64,000 nucleotides of DNA from contig NZ_JANZLA010000002.1 in NCBI RefSeq assembly GCF_025770785.1, positions 1 through 64,000 of the forward strand, given 5' to 3'. Positions 1 to 8,479 of the stretch are shown here, one piece after another. The stretch's first letter is position 1; each line of letters starts with the position of its first letter. Under the pieces are notes generated by a model. The model was not told the DNA's origin. It saw nothing but the letters and a program-made list of their open reading frames with translations, and did no database searches. The DNA comes from Cellulomonas sp. SG140. Its GTDB lineage: Bacteria > Actinomycetota > Actinomycetes > Actinomycetales > Cellulomonadaceae. A program made the position numbers and the translations under genes.

Positions 1-231
1 CGGCGCGGTGGCCAGGGGCGCGCCGTCCGGCGCGGGTGCGGGGGCGGCCGGCTCGGCGCCGCCCGTGGCCTCGGACCCCGGGGCGAGCGGCCGGTACCCC
101 TCGAAGAAGTCCCACCAGGCGGGGTCGACCGTGCTGGGGTCGCGGAGGTACTGCTCGTACAGCTCGTCCACGAGCCATTCGTTGGCGCCGAAGTCGGCGC
201 GCCTCGAATCGATCTCGGCCTTCTGCGCCAC
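1..231 (-). CDS. kgd: Multifunctional 2-oxoglutarate decarboxylase/dehydrogenase E1, N-terminus (partial)
   Basis: The minus-strand frame reads VAQKAEIDSRRADFG, then ANEWLVDELYEQYLRDPSTV, then DPAWWDFFEGY, followed by an Ala/Pro/Gly-rich linker that runs off the window edge. The short helix containing NEWLVDELY and DPAWWDFF is the signature N-terminal segment of actinobacterial Kgd/SucA. That TCA-cycle enzyme fuses an E2-like acyltransferase domain to the thiamine-diphosphate E1 domain. The start is uncertain: GTG at 231 is chosen, and an in-frame GTG lies at 246. It lies downstream of the histidine kinase on the same strand, with 223 bp between them. That gap holds only a weak 7-bp hairpin (304-310/324-330). 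Confidence 0.85.
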   Translation of the reverse strand, partial: MAQKAEIDSRRADFGANEWLVDELYEQYLRDPSTVDPAWWDFFEGYRPLAPGSEATGGAEPAAPAPAPDGAPLATAP

Positions 232-454
232 GCGAAACTCGCCCACTTCCGCTGCGGCCAGTCGACCGCGTCGTTGACTGATCTGTTGATGACAACACTA
301 CGGCCTGAGGGTCTTAGGTCCCGCCTCAGGGGCAGGTCCAGGCGCCGATCCGCACACCGTCTTCACCCGCTCCGACCGACGTGCTGCCCGAACGTGAATG
401 AGCAGGTCAAGACCGGGCAAGCGGTCGGTTCGCAGCCCCTCAACGGCCGGTGCG

Positions 455-1663
455 CTACGGCTCCGGGACGCGCGGCACGGCACCGGTGCCCGGGGCCGGG
501 CGTCCCGGCAGGGTGACGCGCATCGTGCAGCCCGAGGGCGTGTCCGCCACCTCGATCGCGCCGCCGTGCAGCTGCACCGCCCACCGCACGATCGCCAGCC
601 CGAGGCCGGTCCCTCCCGTCGAGCCCTGGCCGGTGACGGCGGGGGAGTTGCCGCGCACGAACCGCTCGAACACGTGGGCCCGCTGGTCGATCGCGATCCC
701 GGGACCGTTGTCCACCACGTCGATCTGGACGTCGCGCCCGGACCTCCGTCCCACCAGCCGCACCACGTCGCCGGTGGGGGACGCCCGCACCGCGTTGTGC
801 AGCAGGTTGGCGACCACCTGGTGCAGTCGCTCCGGGTCGGCGGGGACGGTGAGCCCCGCAGGTGTCACGGAGACCTCGAACCGGACCTGGCGCGCGGCGG
901 CGACGAGGGCGGACCCGTCGGCGGCCTCCTGGAGGAAGTCCGCGAGCCGCACCTCCTCGAGGTCGAGGGCCGCGTCCCCGGCCTCGAGGCGAGACAGGTC
1001 GAGCAGGTAGGTGACCAGCCTGCCGAGGCGTTCGGTCTGGGACAGCGCGGCGGCCAGCGTCGCCTCGTCCGGCTCGCTGATCCCGTCCACCATGTTCTCC
1101 AGCTGCGCACGCAGCGCCGCCACCGGTGTGCGCAGCTCGTGCGAGACGTTGGCCACCAGCTCCCTGCGGAAGGTGTCCGACTGCTCGAGGTCGTCCGCCA
1201 TCGTGTTGAAGGCCGCGGCGAGCTGACCGACCTCGTCGTGGCTCGAGGCGTGCACGCGCTGCGTGTAGTCGCCGGCCGCCATCGCCTGCGCCGCCGCGGT
1301 CATCTCGCGCAGCGGAGACGTCATCCCGCGCGCCAGGAGCTGGGTCAGCACCAGGGACAGCACGATCGCCAGCGGCAGCGTGCGGGTCGGTCCCAGGTGC
1401 CGGTACAGCCCGATCCAGGTGATGAACGCGGCCAGCGTGACGGTCGCCGCCACCAGCACGCCCAGCTTGATCTTGATCGAGGTGACCCGGTCCAGCGGGC
1501 GGATGTCGGGCAGCCGGTCACCGATGGGCCGCCGGTGCCGCGCCACCGGACCTGCGTCCCGGACGTCGCTCGGGTCCCCGGCGTGGACGGAGTCCCACCA
1601 CGGCGCGCGCGTCGGCTGCCCACCCGGGGCGGGGCCCGGGCCGGTGGTGCGGTCCGCCGTCAC
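455..1663 (-). CDS. Sensor histidine kinase with a very short extracytoplasmic loop
   Basis: 402 residues starting at a GTG that overlaps the stop of the upstream response regulator (GTGA). Order: about 65 cytoplasmic residues, TM1 (about 68-87), a loop of roughly 8 residues, TM2 (about 96-112), a HAMP linker, a dimerisation helix with the phospho-acceptor His in SHELRTP (about residue 175), then an HATPase_c domain with N, G1 (DNGPG) and G2 (GTGLGLAI) boxes. The tiny loop suggests sensing within or at the membrane. It is translationally coupled to its regulator. The signal is unknown. Confidence 0.93.
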   Translation of the reverse strand: MTADRTTGPGPAPGGQPTRAPWWDSVHAGDPSDVRDAGPVARHRRPIGDRLPDIRPLDRVTSIKIKLGVLVAATVTLAAFITWIGLYRHLGPTRTLPLAIVLSLVLTQLLARGMTSPLREMTAAAQAMAAGDYTQRVHASSHDEVGQLAAAFNTMADDLEQSDTFRRELVANVSHELRTPVAALRAQLENMVDGISEPDEATLAAALSQTERLGRLVTYLLDLSRLEAGDAALDLEEVRLADFLQEAADGSALVAAARQVRFEVSVTPAGLTVPADPERLHQVVANLLHNAVRASPTGDVVRLVGRRSGRDVQIDVVDNGPGIAIDQRAHVFERFVRGNSPAVTGQGSTGGTGLGLAIVRWAVQLHGGAIEVADTPSGCTMRVTLPGRPAPGTGAVPRVPEP

Positions 1664-2430
1664 GTGCCTGCCGGCGCGGCGTGCTCGGCCGGGGGCGTGG
1701 GCTCGGCGGGCTCGAAGGCGTAGCCGACGCCGTGCACGGTGCGGACCAGGTCGGGGCCGAGCTTGCGGCGCAGCGCCTTGATGTGGGAGTCGACGGTGCG
1801 CGTCCCGCTGGCGTCCACCCAGTCCCACACCTCGGCGAGCAGACGCTCGCGGCTCAGCACGGTGCGCGGCCGGGTGGCCAGCGCGACGAGCAGGTCGAAC
1901 TCGGTCGGTGTCAGGTGCACCTCCTCGGCGCCCCGCAGCACGCGGCGCTGCGCGCGGTCGACCGTCACGTCGCCCACGACCAGCGGCGGCTCCGGCTGGT
2001 GCACGCTGCTCAGCTCGGCCGCCTGCGACGCCCGCTGCTGCCGGCGCAGCAGCGCCTTGGTCCGTGCGACCAGCTCGCGCATCGAGAAGGGCTTGGTCAT
2101 GTAGTCGTCCGCCCCGACGCCGAGCCCGACGAGCATGTCGGTCTCGTCGTCGCGCGCCGTCAGCATCAGCACCGGGACGGGCCGCTCCGCCTGAATCCGC
2201 CGGCACACCTCCAGACCGTCGATGCCCGGCAGCATCACGTCCAGCAGCACCACGTCCGGGTGCAGGCGCGCGGCGGTGTCGACCGCGAGGAGCCCGTCGC
2301 CGACGGCATGCACCTGCCATCCCTCGGCCGAGAGCCGGTGCACGATCGCCTGCGCGATGGCCGGTTCGTCCTCCACGACGAGGACGGTCGTCGACCCGCC
2401 CGACCCGGCGAGTCCTTGCGAGAGCGCCAT
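1660..2430 (-). CDS. OmpR/PhoB-family response regulator
   Basis: 256 residues. The N-terminal receiver domain has the acidic pocket (EDE, residues about 20-22), the phospho-acceptor Asp in LLDVMLPG (about D64), the conserved Thr (LTARDD) and Lys (TKPFS). The C-terminal winged-helix domain ends with HIKALRRKLG and VRTVHGVGYAF, typical of the OmpR class. The ATG at 2430 is chosen because the receiver fold starts about 14 residues later. First gene of a two-gene operon with the histidine kinase. Confidence 0.95.
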   Translation of the reverse strand: MALSQGLAGSGGSTTVLVVEDEPAIAQAIVHRLSAEGWQVHAVGDGLLAVDTAARLHPDVVLLDVMLPGIDGLEVCRRIQAERPVPVLMLTARDDETDMLVGLGVGADDYMTKPFSMRELVARTKALLRRQQRASQAAELSSVHQPEPPLVVGDVTVDRAQRRVLRGAEEVHLTPTEFDLLVALATRPRTVLSRERLLAEVWDWVDASGTRTVDSHIKALRRKLGPDLVRTVHGVGYAFEPAEPTPPAEHAAPAGT

Positions 2431-2751
2431 GGGGTCAGCGTGGCACAGGCGCCTGTCGACGGCCGGTGCACGCGCAGGGACCTCGCATGGGCACGCCGCG
2501 GCGAGCGCGCGGCGTGGACGGGCGGCCCGCACCCGCGCGGCCTGGGCCGCCCGGGTGTGACCTTCGTCCCACCGCACGTGCGTGCCGTGCTGGCCGACGG
2601 TGGTTCGCGCACCCTCTCGACGTCGGACGTCCGTCCAGGGGGCTTGGAACCGTGGGGGCCACCCCGTTATGGTTTCGTGACCGCGACGCCCGGGCCGGAA
2701 GGCCGGACCCTCCGCGGTCTCGTCCCGGGTCGTGCCAGAGCAGGAGGTGTC
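2431..2751. other. Divergent intergenic region, response regulator / M15 peptidase
   Basis: 321 bp between two divergently transcribed genes. I see no coding frame with plausible start and no recognised riboswitch. It must contain promoters for both directions. The only clear element is the AGGAGG ribosome-binding site at 2742-2747 serving the peptidase. Confidence 0.5.
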
Positions 2752-3591
2752 GTGGGTTCGCACCGTGCAGCGCCGGCGACCCGGACGCTGCCTCGTGCCG
2801 CACGTGTGCACCACGGTGCGACCGGTCGCGACCACGCCGTCCCGGCAGCGGTGAGCGGCGGCGGCGCCTCCGGACGACGGCGCCGTGGAGCGACCCGAGC
2901 CTTCGGGCGCGTCGGCGTGCTCGGCGCCCTCGTCGCTGTGACCGTCGTCGTGCCCGTCACCCAGGGCGCGCTCGCCGATGCCGGCTCGGGCTACGCGACC
3001 GTGTCCGACGCCGCTCTGCCGTCGACCGTGCAGGCACTGACCTCGACGCCCGCCACGCAGCTGCCGCCCGCTTCCCTGGTCACGGCCGATGCCGCCCTCT
3101 CGCTGCGTTCGGCCGCAGCGGTGTCCCGGTCCGCCGACCGCAGCCCGCTGCCGAACTGCGACGGCCAGCCGCATCCGGGAGGCCAGAACGGCGCCATCCC
3201 CGACGCCTGGCTGTGCACGTTGTTCGACGGGCACACCCGGCTGCGTGCCGACGCGGCAGTCGCCCTGGCCCAGATGAACGAGGCGTTCGTCCAGCGGTTC
3301 GGCGCCGACCTGTGCCTGGCGTCGGGCTACCGGTCCTTGGCGGAGCAGCGGGCCGTGAAGGCCACCCGCGGCAGCCTGGCCGCGGACCCGGGACGCAGCA
3401 ACCACGGCTGGGGCCTCGCGGTCGACTTCTGCTCCGAGGAGACCTCCGGGGCACGCTGGACCTGGCTGCAGAAGAACGCCGCCATCTACGGCTTCGGCAA
3501 CCCGGCGTGGGCCCAGCCCGGCGGCAGCGGACCGTACGAGCGGTGGCACTGGGAGCTGACCAAGGCGGTCGCGGAGTCGGGCTTCAACTGA
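2752..3591 (+). CDS. Secreted M15-family D-alanyl-D-alanine carboxypeptidase (VanY-like)
   Basis: 279 residues from a GTG five bases after a perfect AGGAGG. There is a long basic N-terminal region, then one hydrophobic export segment (VGVLGALVAVTVVVPVTQGA) with a likely signal-peptidase site after ALA. The C-terminal half is the M15 domain: SGYRSLAEQ, the zinc ligands in SNHGWGLAVDF, and the WHWEL motif with catalytic Glu/His. It is predicted to trim peptidoglycan stem peptides outside the membrane. It converges with the epimerase gene over a hairpin terminator. Confidence 0.9.
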   Translation: MGSHRAAPATRTLPRAARVHHGATGRDHAVPAAVSGGGASGRRRRGATRAFGRVGVLGALVAVTVVVPVTQGALADAGSGYATVSDAALPSTVQALTSTPATQLPPASLVTADAALSLRSAAAVSRSADRSPLPNCDGQPHPGGQNGAIPDAWLCTLFDGHTRLRADAAVALAQMNEAFVQRFGADLCLASGYRSLAEQRAVKATRGSLAADPGRSNHGWGLAVDFCSEETSGARWTWLQKNAAIYGFGNPAWAQPGGSGPYERWHWELTKAVAESGFN

Positions 3592-3605
3592 CGGGACCAC
3601 GGCCT

Positions 3606-3633
3606 GGTCCGGCGCCGGTGAGGGCGCCGGACC
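3606..3633. terminator. Bidirectional hairpin between convergent genes
   Basis: Perfect 11-bp inverted repeat (3606-3616 / 3623-3633, GGTCCGGCGCC arms) with a 6-nt loop, between the stops of the peptidase and the epimerase. There is no T tract, as is common in high-GC actinobacteria. Confidence 0.75.
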
Positions 3634-3643
3634 GCCTCCGTCG

Positions 3644-4564
3644 TCAGCGCAGCTGGAGTCCCCAGCGCAGCACGTGCTCCTGGCCCGCCTCGAGCCGGAC
3701 CAGGTCGTCGCCGGTCCGGAACGCGTCCGCGACGCAGCTCATCGGCTCGACGGCGACGGCGGTGCGCCCGATCCTCTCCACCTGGTCGCCGGTGCACACC
3801 TGCCACGCGGTCGTCGCCGCGTCGCCCCACATGGCGACGGTGCTGCCGTCGGGCCGGCCCAGGGTGGCCCACGTCCGCTCGTCCTCGTCGCGCAGCACGT
3901 CCACCCACGCGTCGTCGAGCGCCAGCCCGGCGAGCGACCGCGACTGGCGCAGGTCGAACTGGTTGGCCACCGGCTCGGTGCCCGTCGGGAGGAGGCGGTT
4001 GTCGACGGTGACGTGCCGGGCGGCGCCCACGCTCAGCGAGCAGTCGTCGACGGCCGCTCCGCCGGTCGACAGCCACGGGTGCACCCCGACCCCGTAGGGG
4101 GCTGTGCTCGAACCCTGGTTGAGCGCGGTGACGGTGCACTCGAGGCCGGCGTCGGAGAGGGTGAACGTCACGGTGATCAGCAGGGGCCACGGGTAGCCAC
4201 CGGTGGGGACGAGGTCGTGCTGCAGCGTGACCGAGGTCTCGTCGTCCCGCGGGCCGGCCGCCGTGAAGCGCTCGTGGCCGACGAGCCCGTGCAGCGCGGT
4301 CATCCGGTCGACCTCGGTGACCGGCACCTGGTAGACGGAGCCCTCGAAGCCGTAGCGCCCGTCCGCCAGGCGGTTGGGCCACGGCGCCAGCAGCGCGCCC
4401 GAGAACGCCGGCGTGAGGACGTCCTCGTCGTAGGGCCGGACGACGTCGCGGCCGCCGACGCGGTACAGCCGCAGGCTCGCGCCGACCTCGGCGACCACCG
4501 CCTCCTGGTCGCCGTGGTGCAGGTGGTGCTGGGTGCCGGAGGGCAGCGGTGTGATCACCCGCAC
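3644..4564 (-). CDS. Aldose 1-epimerase family protein
   Basis: 306 residues, the usual length for galactose mutarotase relatives. Visible features are the substrate-binding region GALLAPWPNR, the first conserved His in TALHGLVGHERF, the catalytic His in GVGVHPWLS and the catalytic Glu in AVEPMSC. It should interconvert alpha and beta anomers of an aldose in the cytoplasm. The exact sugar cannot be told. Divergent from tadA over a 265-bp intergenic region. Confidence 0.9.
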   Translation of the reverse strand: MRVITPLPSGTQHHLHHGDQEAVVAEVGASLRLYRVGGRDVVRPYDEDVLTPAFSGALLAPWPNRLADGRYGFEGSVYQVPVTEVDRMTALHGLVGHERFTAAGPRDDETSVTLQHDLVPTGGYPWPLLITVTFTLSDAGLECTVTALNQGSSTAPYGVGVHPWLSTGGAAVDDCSLSVGAARHVTVDNRLLPTGTEPVANQFDLRQSRSLAGLALDDAWVDVLRDEDERTWATLGRPDGSTVAMWGDAATTAWQVCTGDQVERIGRTAVAVEPMSCVADAFRTGDDLVRLEAGQEHVLRWGLQLR

Positions 4565-4829
4565 ACGCTAGCGGGCGTCGCCCGAGGCCCGCCGCGCGGA
4601 GCCGCGGAGCGGGCAGCTGCCCGAGCGGCGTCTCGTCCGTCGACGACGTGCAGCGGATGGGCGGCCTGGGACCGAAGGCCCACCCATGGCCGGCGGACGC
4701 TGTCACGGCGGGCACGCGACGCAGTGCGGGACACCGTGACTTGTGCGGAACCGCCTCCGGCCCGCCGCCGGGTGCCCTAGCGTCGCGCTGCCGAAGATCC
4801 GGACACTTCGGGCAGAACGGAGAAATGCC

Positions 4830-6056
4830 GTGGACGGCGTCGCGATCGTCGAGCGCGAGGTGCGCGAGCTGATCCGGCGCCGTGGCGTCGACCCCGTGCG
4901 GGACCGAGCCGGGGTGGACGCCCTCGTGGCGGCGGCCATCGCCGACTACGACGAGCGCTCGGTGCTCGGCGCGCTGCCTCCGCTGGCGGATCCCGGTGCC
5001 GTCCACAAGCAGGTGGTCGACTCGGTGGCCGGGCTCGGGCCCCTGCAGCGGTACCTCGACGACGACGCCGTGGAGGAGATCTGGATCAACTCCCCGCACC
5101 AGGTGTTCGTCGCGCGCGGCGGGGAGCCCGAGCTGACCACCACGATCCTCACCGACAGCCAGGTGCGGGACCTCGTCGAGCAGATGCTCAAGGTCTCCGG
5201 CCGGCGGCTCGACCTCAGCAGCCCCTTCGTCGACGCGTCGCTGCCCGGTGGTGAGCGGCTCCATGCGGTGATCCCGGACGTCACGCGTCGCCACTGGTCC
5301 GTGAACATCCGCAAGTACGTCGTGCGTGCCGCCGGTCTGGACGACCTCGTGACCCTGGGCAGCGTCCCACCGACCGTCGCCACGTTCCTGCACGCCGCGG
5401 TCCGCGTGGGTCTCAACGTGGTCGTGTCGGGCTCCACCCAGAGCGGGAAGACGACCATGCTGAACGCCCTCTGCGGGTCGATCCCGCCACGGGAACGGGT
5501 GATCAGCTGCGAGGAGGTGTTCGAGCTGCGCCTGGCGGTGCGCGACTGGGTGGCGATGCAGTGCCGGCAGCCCAACCTCGAGGGTGCAGGCGAGATCCCG
5601 CTGCGGCGGCTGGTCAAGGAGGCGCTGCGGATGCGTCCGAGCCGCCTGGTGGTCGGTGAGGTGCGCGAGGCCGAGGCGCTCGACCTGCTGATCGCTCTCA
5701 ACGCCGGCGTGCCGGCGATGTGCACCCTCCACGCCAACTCGGCGAGGGAGGCGCTGACCAAGCTGTGCACGCTGCCTCTGCTGGCCGGTGAGAACGTCTC
5801 CGACCGGTTCGTCGTGCCGACCGTCGCCTCCGCCGTCGACCTGGTCGTCCACCTCGACCTGGACCCGTCGGGCCGGCGGTCGGTGCGCGAGGTGCTGGCC
5901 GTCCCCGGCCGCGTGGAGGCCGGCGTGGTGGAGACGGCGGAGCTGTTCGTCACGCGTGACCGGCGGCTCGTCCGCGCGGACGGCTTCCCGCCGCACACCG
6001 AGCGGTTCTCGCGTGCGGGCGTCGACCTCGCGGCCCTGCTGCGTGGGCGGGACTGA
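4830..6056 (+). CDS. tadA: TadA/CpaF secretion ATPase of the Flp pilus system
   Basis: 408 residues from a GTG preceded by GGAG at 7-nt spacing. An in-frame ATG 87 bp upstream gives a non-conserved extension. The VirB11/CpaF-type ATPase has Walker A GSTQSGKTT (about 201-209), an Asp box, Walker B around LVVGEVREAEAL and a His box CTLHANSA. It energises assembly of the type IVc (Flp) pilus from the cytoplasmic face. It opens the tad operon and a TAGCGT -10-like box lies about 50 nt upstream. Confidence 0.95.
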   Translation: MDGVAIVEREVRELIRRRGVDPVRDRAGVDALVAAAIADYDERSVLGALPPLADPGAVHKQVVDSVAGLGPLQRYLDDDAVEEIWINSPHQVFVARGGEPELTTTILTDSQVRDLVEQMLKVSGRRLDLSSPFVDASLPGGERLHAVIPDVTRRHWSVNIRKYVVRAAGLDDLVTLGSVPPTVATFLHAAVRVGLNVVVSGSTQSGKTTMLNALCGSIPPRERVISCEEVFELRLAVRDWVAMQCRQPNLEGAGEIPLRRLVKEALRMRPSRLVVGEVREAEALDLLIALNAGVPAMCTLHANSAREALTKLCTLPLLAGENVSDRFVVPTVASAVDLVVHLDLDPSGRRSVREVLAVPGRVEAGVVETAELFVTRDRRLVRADGFPPHTERFSRAGVDLAALLRGRD

Positions 6057-6060
6057 CGCC

Positions 6061-6918
6061 GTGGGCGTTCTGCTCGGGCTGCTGCTGGGTGGCGGGTTCG
6101 CCTGCATCTGGTGGTCGTGCTGGCCTTCCTCGACCGTTCCGCGGCGGCGTTCCCGGTGGACCGAGACCATGCGGGACACCCTGGTCCAGGCCGGTGTCAG
6201 CGGTGTGGAGCCCGCGGCCGTGGTGGGCGTGAGCGCCCTGGCCGGTCTCGTGGTGGCGGTCGTCGCGTGCGCCGCGGTGCCGGTCGCGCCGATCGTCGTG
6301 GCGTTCACCTGCTTCGGCGCCGGCGCGCCCTGGCTGCTCCTCCGTGGCCGGGCACGGCGGCGCGTCGGTCGCCTGCGGCAGCTGTGGCCCGACGTGGTGG
6401 ACCACCTCGCCTCGGGCGTCCGTGCGGGTCTGTCCCTGCCGGAGGCGCTCTCGCAGCTCGCCGACCGCGGCCCTGCGGAGCTTCGGGAGCCGTTCGCGGC
6501 GTTCGCTGCGGACTACCGGGCGTCCGGTCGGTTCGGCGAGAGCCTGGACGCGCTGAAGGACCGTCTGGCTGACCCCGTGGCGGACCGGATCGTCGAGGCG
6601 CTCCGGCTGACGCGGGACGTGGGTGGGACGGATCTCGGCCGTCTGCTGCGCACGCTGTCCGCCTTCCTCCGTGACGACCTGCGGACCCGAGGAGAGCTCG
6701 AGGCCCGCCAGAGCTGGACCGTCAACTCGGCACGCCTCGCCGCCGCGGCGCCGTGGATCGTGCTGGCGACCCTGGCCTCGCGTCACGAGGCGGTGCAGGC
6801 CTTCGGCACGCCGGCCGGCGCGCTGGTCCTGCTGCTCGGCGCCGGGTGCACGGTCGGTGCGTACCTGCTGATGCTGCGAGCGGCGCGCCTGCCCGACGAC
6901 CCCCGGGTGCTGCGATGA
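6061..6918 (+). CDS. tadB: TadB-like inner-membrane platform protein
   Basis: 285 residues starting at a GTG 4 nt after the tadA stop. It has N-terminal hydrophobic segments, a central GSPII_F/T2SSF cytoplasmic domain (WPDVVDHLASGVRAGLSLPEAL and RLTRDVGGTDLGRLLR), then two C-terminal TM segments. It should form the membrane platform of the Tad pilus with TadC. Its stop overlaps the next start as ATGA. Confidence 0.92.
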   Translation: MGVLLGLLLGGGFACIWWSCWPSSTVPRRRSRWTETMRDTLVQAGVSGVEPAAVVGVSALAGLVVAVVACAAVPVAPIVVAFTCFGAGAPWLLLRGRARRRVGRLRQLWPDVVDHLASGVRAGLSLPEALSQLADRGPAELREPFAAFAADYRASGRFGESLDALKDRLADPVADRIVEALRLTRDVGGTDLGRLLRTLSAFLRDDLRTRGELEARQSWTVNSARLAAAAPWIVLATLASRHEAVQAFGTPAGALVLLLGAGCTVGAYLLMLRAARLPDDPRVLR

Positions 6919-7239
6919 CCGCGGTGACGCTCGGCGGCGCCGTCGGCCTCCTCGGCGGCGTGGGGCTGCTCCTCGTCACGCTCCGGTGGCCCACGCGCCG
7001 GCCGTCCCTCGACTCGCGGCTCGCGCCGTACCTGCGCGGGCGTCGCACCGAGTCCGCACTGCTCCGCACGCCCGTGGCGACGTCGCCCTTCGGCGTGGCG
7101 GAGCGGCTGGCGGCACCGTTCATGGCGGACGCGACACGTCTGGTCGCCCGGCTCGGCTCACCGGCTCGCGAGCTGCGGCGCAGGCTCGCCCGCGCCGGCC
7201 GGACGGAGTCGGTGGAGCAGTTCCGCGCCGGCACGCAGG
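6915..7239 (+). pseudogene. tadC: tadC 5' fragment, truncated by prophage insertion
   Basis: This starts with ATG overlapping the tadB stop and encodes the first 107 residues (TM segment plus the start of the T2SSF region, ending RTESVEQFRAGT) before the CAGG attachment core. Reading on into the prophage, the frame stays open to 7385 (156 codons in all), adding about 48 unrelated residues. The remaining 204 residues are at 56161..56775. Joining 6915..7235 to 56161..56775 restores an uninterrupted 311-residue TadC, so the gene is interrupted rather than decayed. Confidence 0.93.
7236..7239. other. attL core (CAGG)
   Basis: Left junction: host bases ending GGCACG precede CAGG and phage bases GACACTTAAG follow. 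The flanking base differs on each side from the right junction, so identity is exactly 4 bp, consistent with the very short cores of serine integrases. Confidence 0.85.
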
Positions 7240-7296
7240 GACACTTAAGTCGACGGAAGGTCGCACCGTCCACGTGCGTTTGTGCAGGTCAGCGAC

Positions 7297-7494
7297 CTAG
7301 CGGTCGTTCACCAGCATCACGGTCATTTCGTCGACCAGCTCCAGCCGCATCCCGGGGCGGCGCAGGCCGTGGGCCACGGCGATAGCCACCGGGTGCACGC
7401 GCATCGTGGTCACCGGCTCGACGCGCTTGCCAGCGTCGTCGCTCTGCCTAGCTCCAGCTGGCCGGCTCTCGCCTCGTGCATCCGTCACCCTCAC
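7297..7494 (-). CDS. Hypothetical small protein at the left end of the prophage
   Basis: 65 residues, GTG start preceded by GAGAGGAG at good spacing. The C-terminal half (MRVHPVAIAVAHGLRRPGMR) looks like a compact folded segment, but I do not recognise the family. It lies beyond the terminator that ends the left-arm operon, so it would need its own promoter or read-through. Confidence 0.55.
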   Translation of the reverse strand: MRVTDARGESRPAGARQSDDAGKRVEPVTTMRVHPVAIAVAHGLRRPGMRLELVDEMTVMLVNDR

Positions 7495-7524
7495 CCGGGA
7501 TCTCCTCTCAGCTCGAACACAGAA

Positions 7525-7566
7525 AAGCCCCCGCCCCAGTCCATCACAGGACCGGAGCGGGGGCTT
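7525..7566 (-). terminator. Rho-independent terminator of the left-arm operon
   Basis: Perfect 10-bp stem (7525-7534 / 7557-7566, AAGCCCCCGC on plus) followed on the minus strand by TTTT. It lies just after the MazG-like gene, the last gene of the leftward operon. Confidence 0.88.
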
Positions 7567-7578
7567 CGTGTGTTGCGG

Positions 7579-8046
7579 CTACGCGGCGGCGTAGTCCGAC
7601 CAGAGCTTGCGCTCTGCGGGGTGGGGCTCGTCGGGCAGGACGATCGGGCGCAGGTTCGGCCGGCTGTAGCCGGGGCCCTTCAGCACCTTGCCGTCCTCGC
7701 GGTAGATCGGCTTGCCGTCCGCCCCGAGCTTGCTCATGTTCGAGCGGTGGATCTCGGCGACGACGGCCTCCAGGTCGATGCCGAACGCGAGGGCCGCGCC
7801 GATCACGACGTAGGTGATGTCGCCCAGGGCGTCGGCCATCTCGACGAGATCGGGCTCGGTCACCGTGGCGCTGTCGCAGGCGCACGCACCCGCGTCGCCC
7901 AGCGCCTCAAAGAGCTCGTCCAGCTCCTCGGAGATCAGGTCGAAGCGCAGCTCGCGCAGCGCCTTGTCGCCCACGGTCGGGGCGCTGGCGACCGGGTGGC
8001 CGAACGTCTCGTGGAACTGCCGGACCTGCTCGATCATCGTGTTCAC
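7579..8046 (-). CDS. MazG-like all-alpha NTP pyrophosphohydrolase
   Basis: 155 residues; the GTG start overlaps the upstream stop (GTGA). The metal-binding helices read ISEELDELFEAL and EMADALGDITYVVIG, the ExxE...ExxD pattern of the MazG/PRA-PH fold, followed by a C-terminal tail (SNMSKLGADGKPIYREDGKV) common to phage members. It probably hydrolyses (d)NTPs or alarmone-like nucleotides in the cytoplasm and may adjust the nucleotide pool during replication. Last gene of the leftward replication operon. Confidence 0.85.
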   Translation of the reverse strand: MNTMIEQVRQFHETFGHPVASAPTVGDKALRELRFDLISEELDELFEALGDAGACACDSATVTEPDLVEMADALGDITYVVIGAALAFGIDLEAVVAEIHRSNMSKLGADGKPIYREDGKVLKGPGYSRPNLRPIVLPDEPHPAERKLWSDYAAA

Positions 8047-8285
8047 TGCTGGGCCTCCCGGGCGTACTCGCGGATGCGATCCGGGCGGTAGCCGGACCAG
8101 TGGTTGTCGGTGTCGATGAAGACGACGGGCGTCTCCTGGTAGCCGAGTGCCAGGGCGAAGTCGCGGGCTGCTGGGTCCTCGCTGACGTCGATCACGACGT
8201 GCTCGATGTCGAGCTTGTCGAGCAGGCGCTTGGTGGCGTTGCAGGGCTGGCAGTGGGGCGCGGAGTAGACGGTCACCACGCTCAC
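8043..8285 (-). CDS. NrdH-like glutaredoxin
   Basis: 80 residues with the thioredoxin fold and redox-active CQPC motif at residues about 12-15, then the cis-Pro segment TPVVFIDTDNHWSGYRPDRI, which is typical of NrdH redoxins. It probably supplies electrons to a class Ib ribonucleotide reductase for dNTP synthesis. No reductase gene is in the prophage, so the host enzyme would be the partner. GTGA overlap upstream and downstream. Confidence 0.9.
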   Translation of the reverse strand: MSVVTVYSAPHCQPCNATKRLLDKLDIEHVVIDVSEDPAARDFALALGYQETPVVFIDTDNHWSGYRPDRIREYAREAQQ

Positions 8286-8479
8286 GCCGGCAGCTCCGTC
8301 AGCAGCTCGTCGAGCATCGCCGCGGTGTCCCGGAGGAAGTTGGCGCCCTCGATCAGCTCGTCGAGCCGCCGCTGCGTGCGGGCCCGGAGGGCCACCTCCT
8401 CCTGGGCCTCGGCGATGTTGGTCAGGTCCGCGACGCGGGCCGTGGCTCGCTCGCGCAGGGTGTCAGTGCTCGGTGCCAC
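8282..8479 (-). CDS. Hypothetical small helical protein
   Basis: 65 residues from a GTG preceded by GGGAGG, overlapping the end of the sigma-like gene by 17 nt. It is entirely helical and charged (ATARVADLTNIAEAQEEVAL, RAR, LDELIEGANFL), so a coiled coil is likely. No function is recognised. Confidence 0.65.
   Translation of the reverse strand: MAPSTDTLRERATARVADLTNIAEAQEEVALRARTQRRLDELIEGANFLRDTAAMLDELLTELPA

Noticed and set aside
304..330. Terminator after the histidine kinase
   Set aside because: Only a 7-bp stem with a 13-nt loop and no T tract; too weak to call.
2431..2751. Cell-wall-gene riboswitch (ydaO/cyclic-di-AMP type) before the M15 peptidase
   Set aside because: Such elements are common before actinobacterial peptidases, but I could not find their conserved core here.
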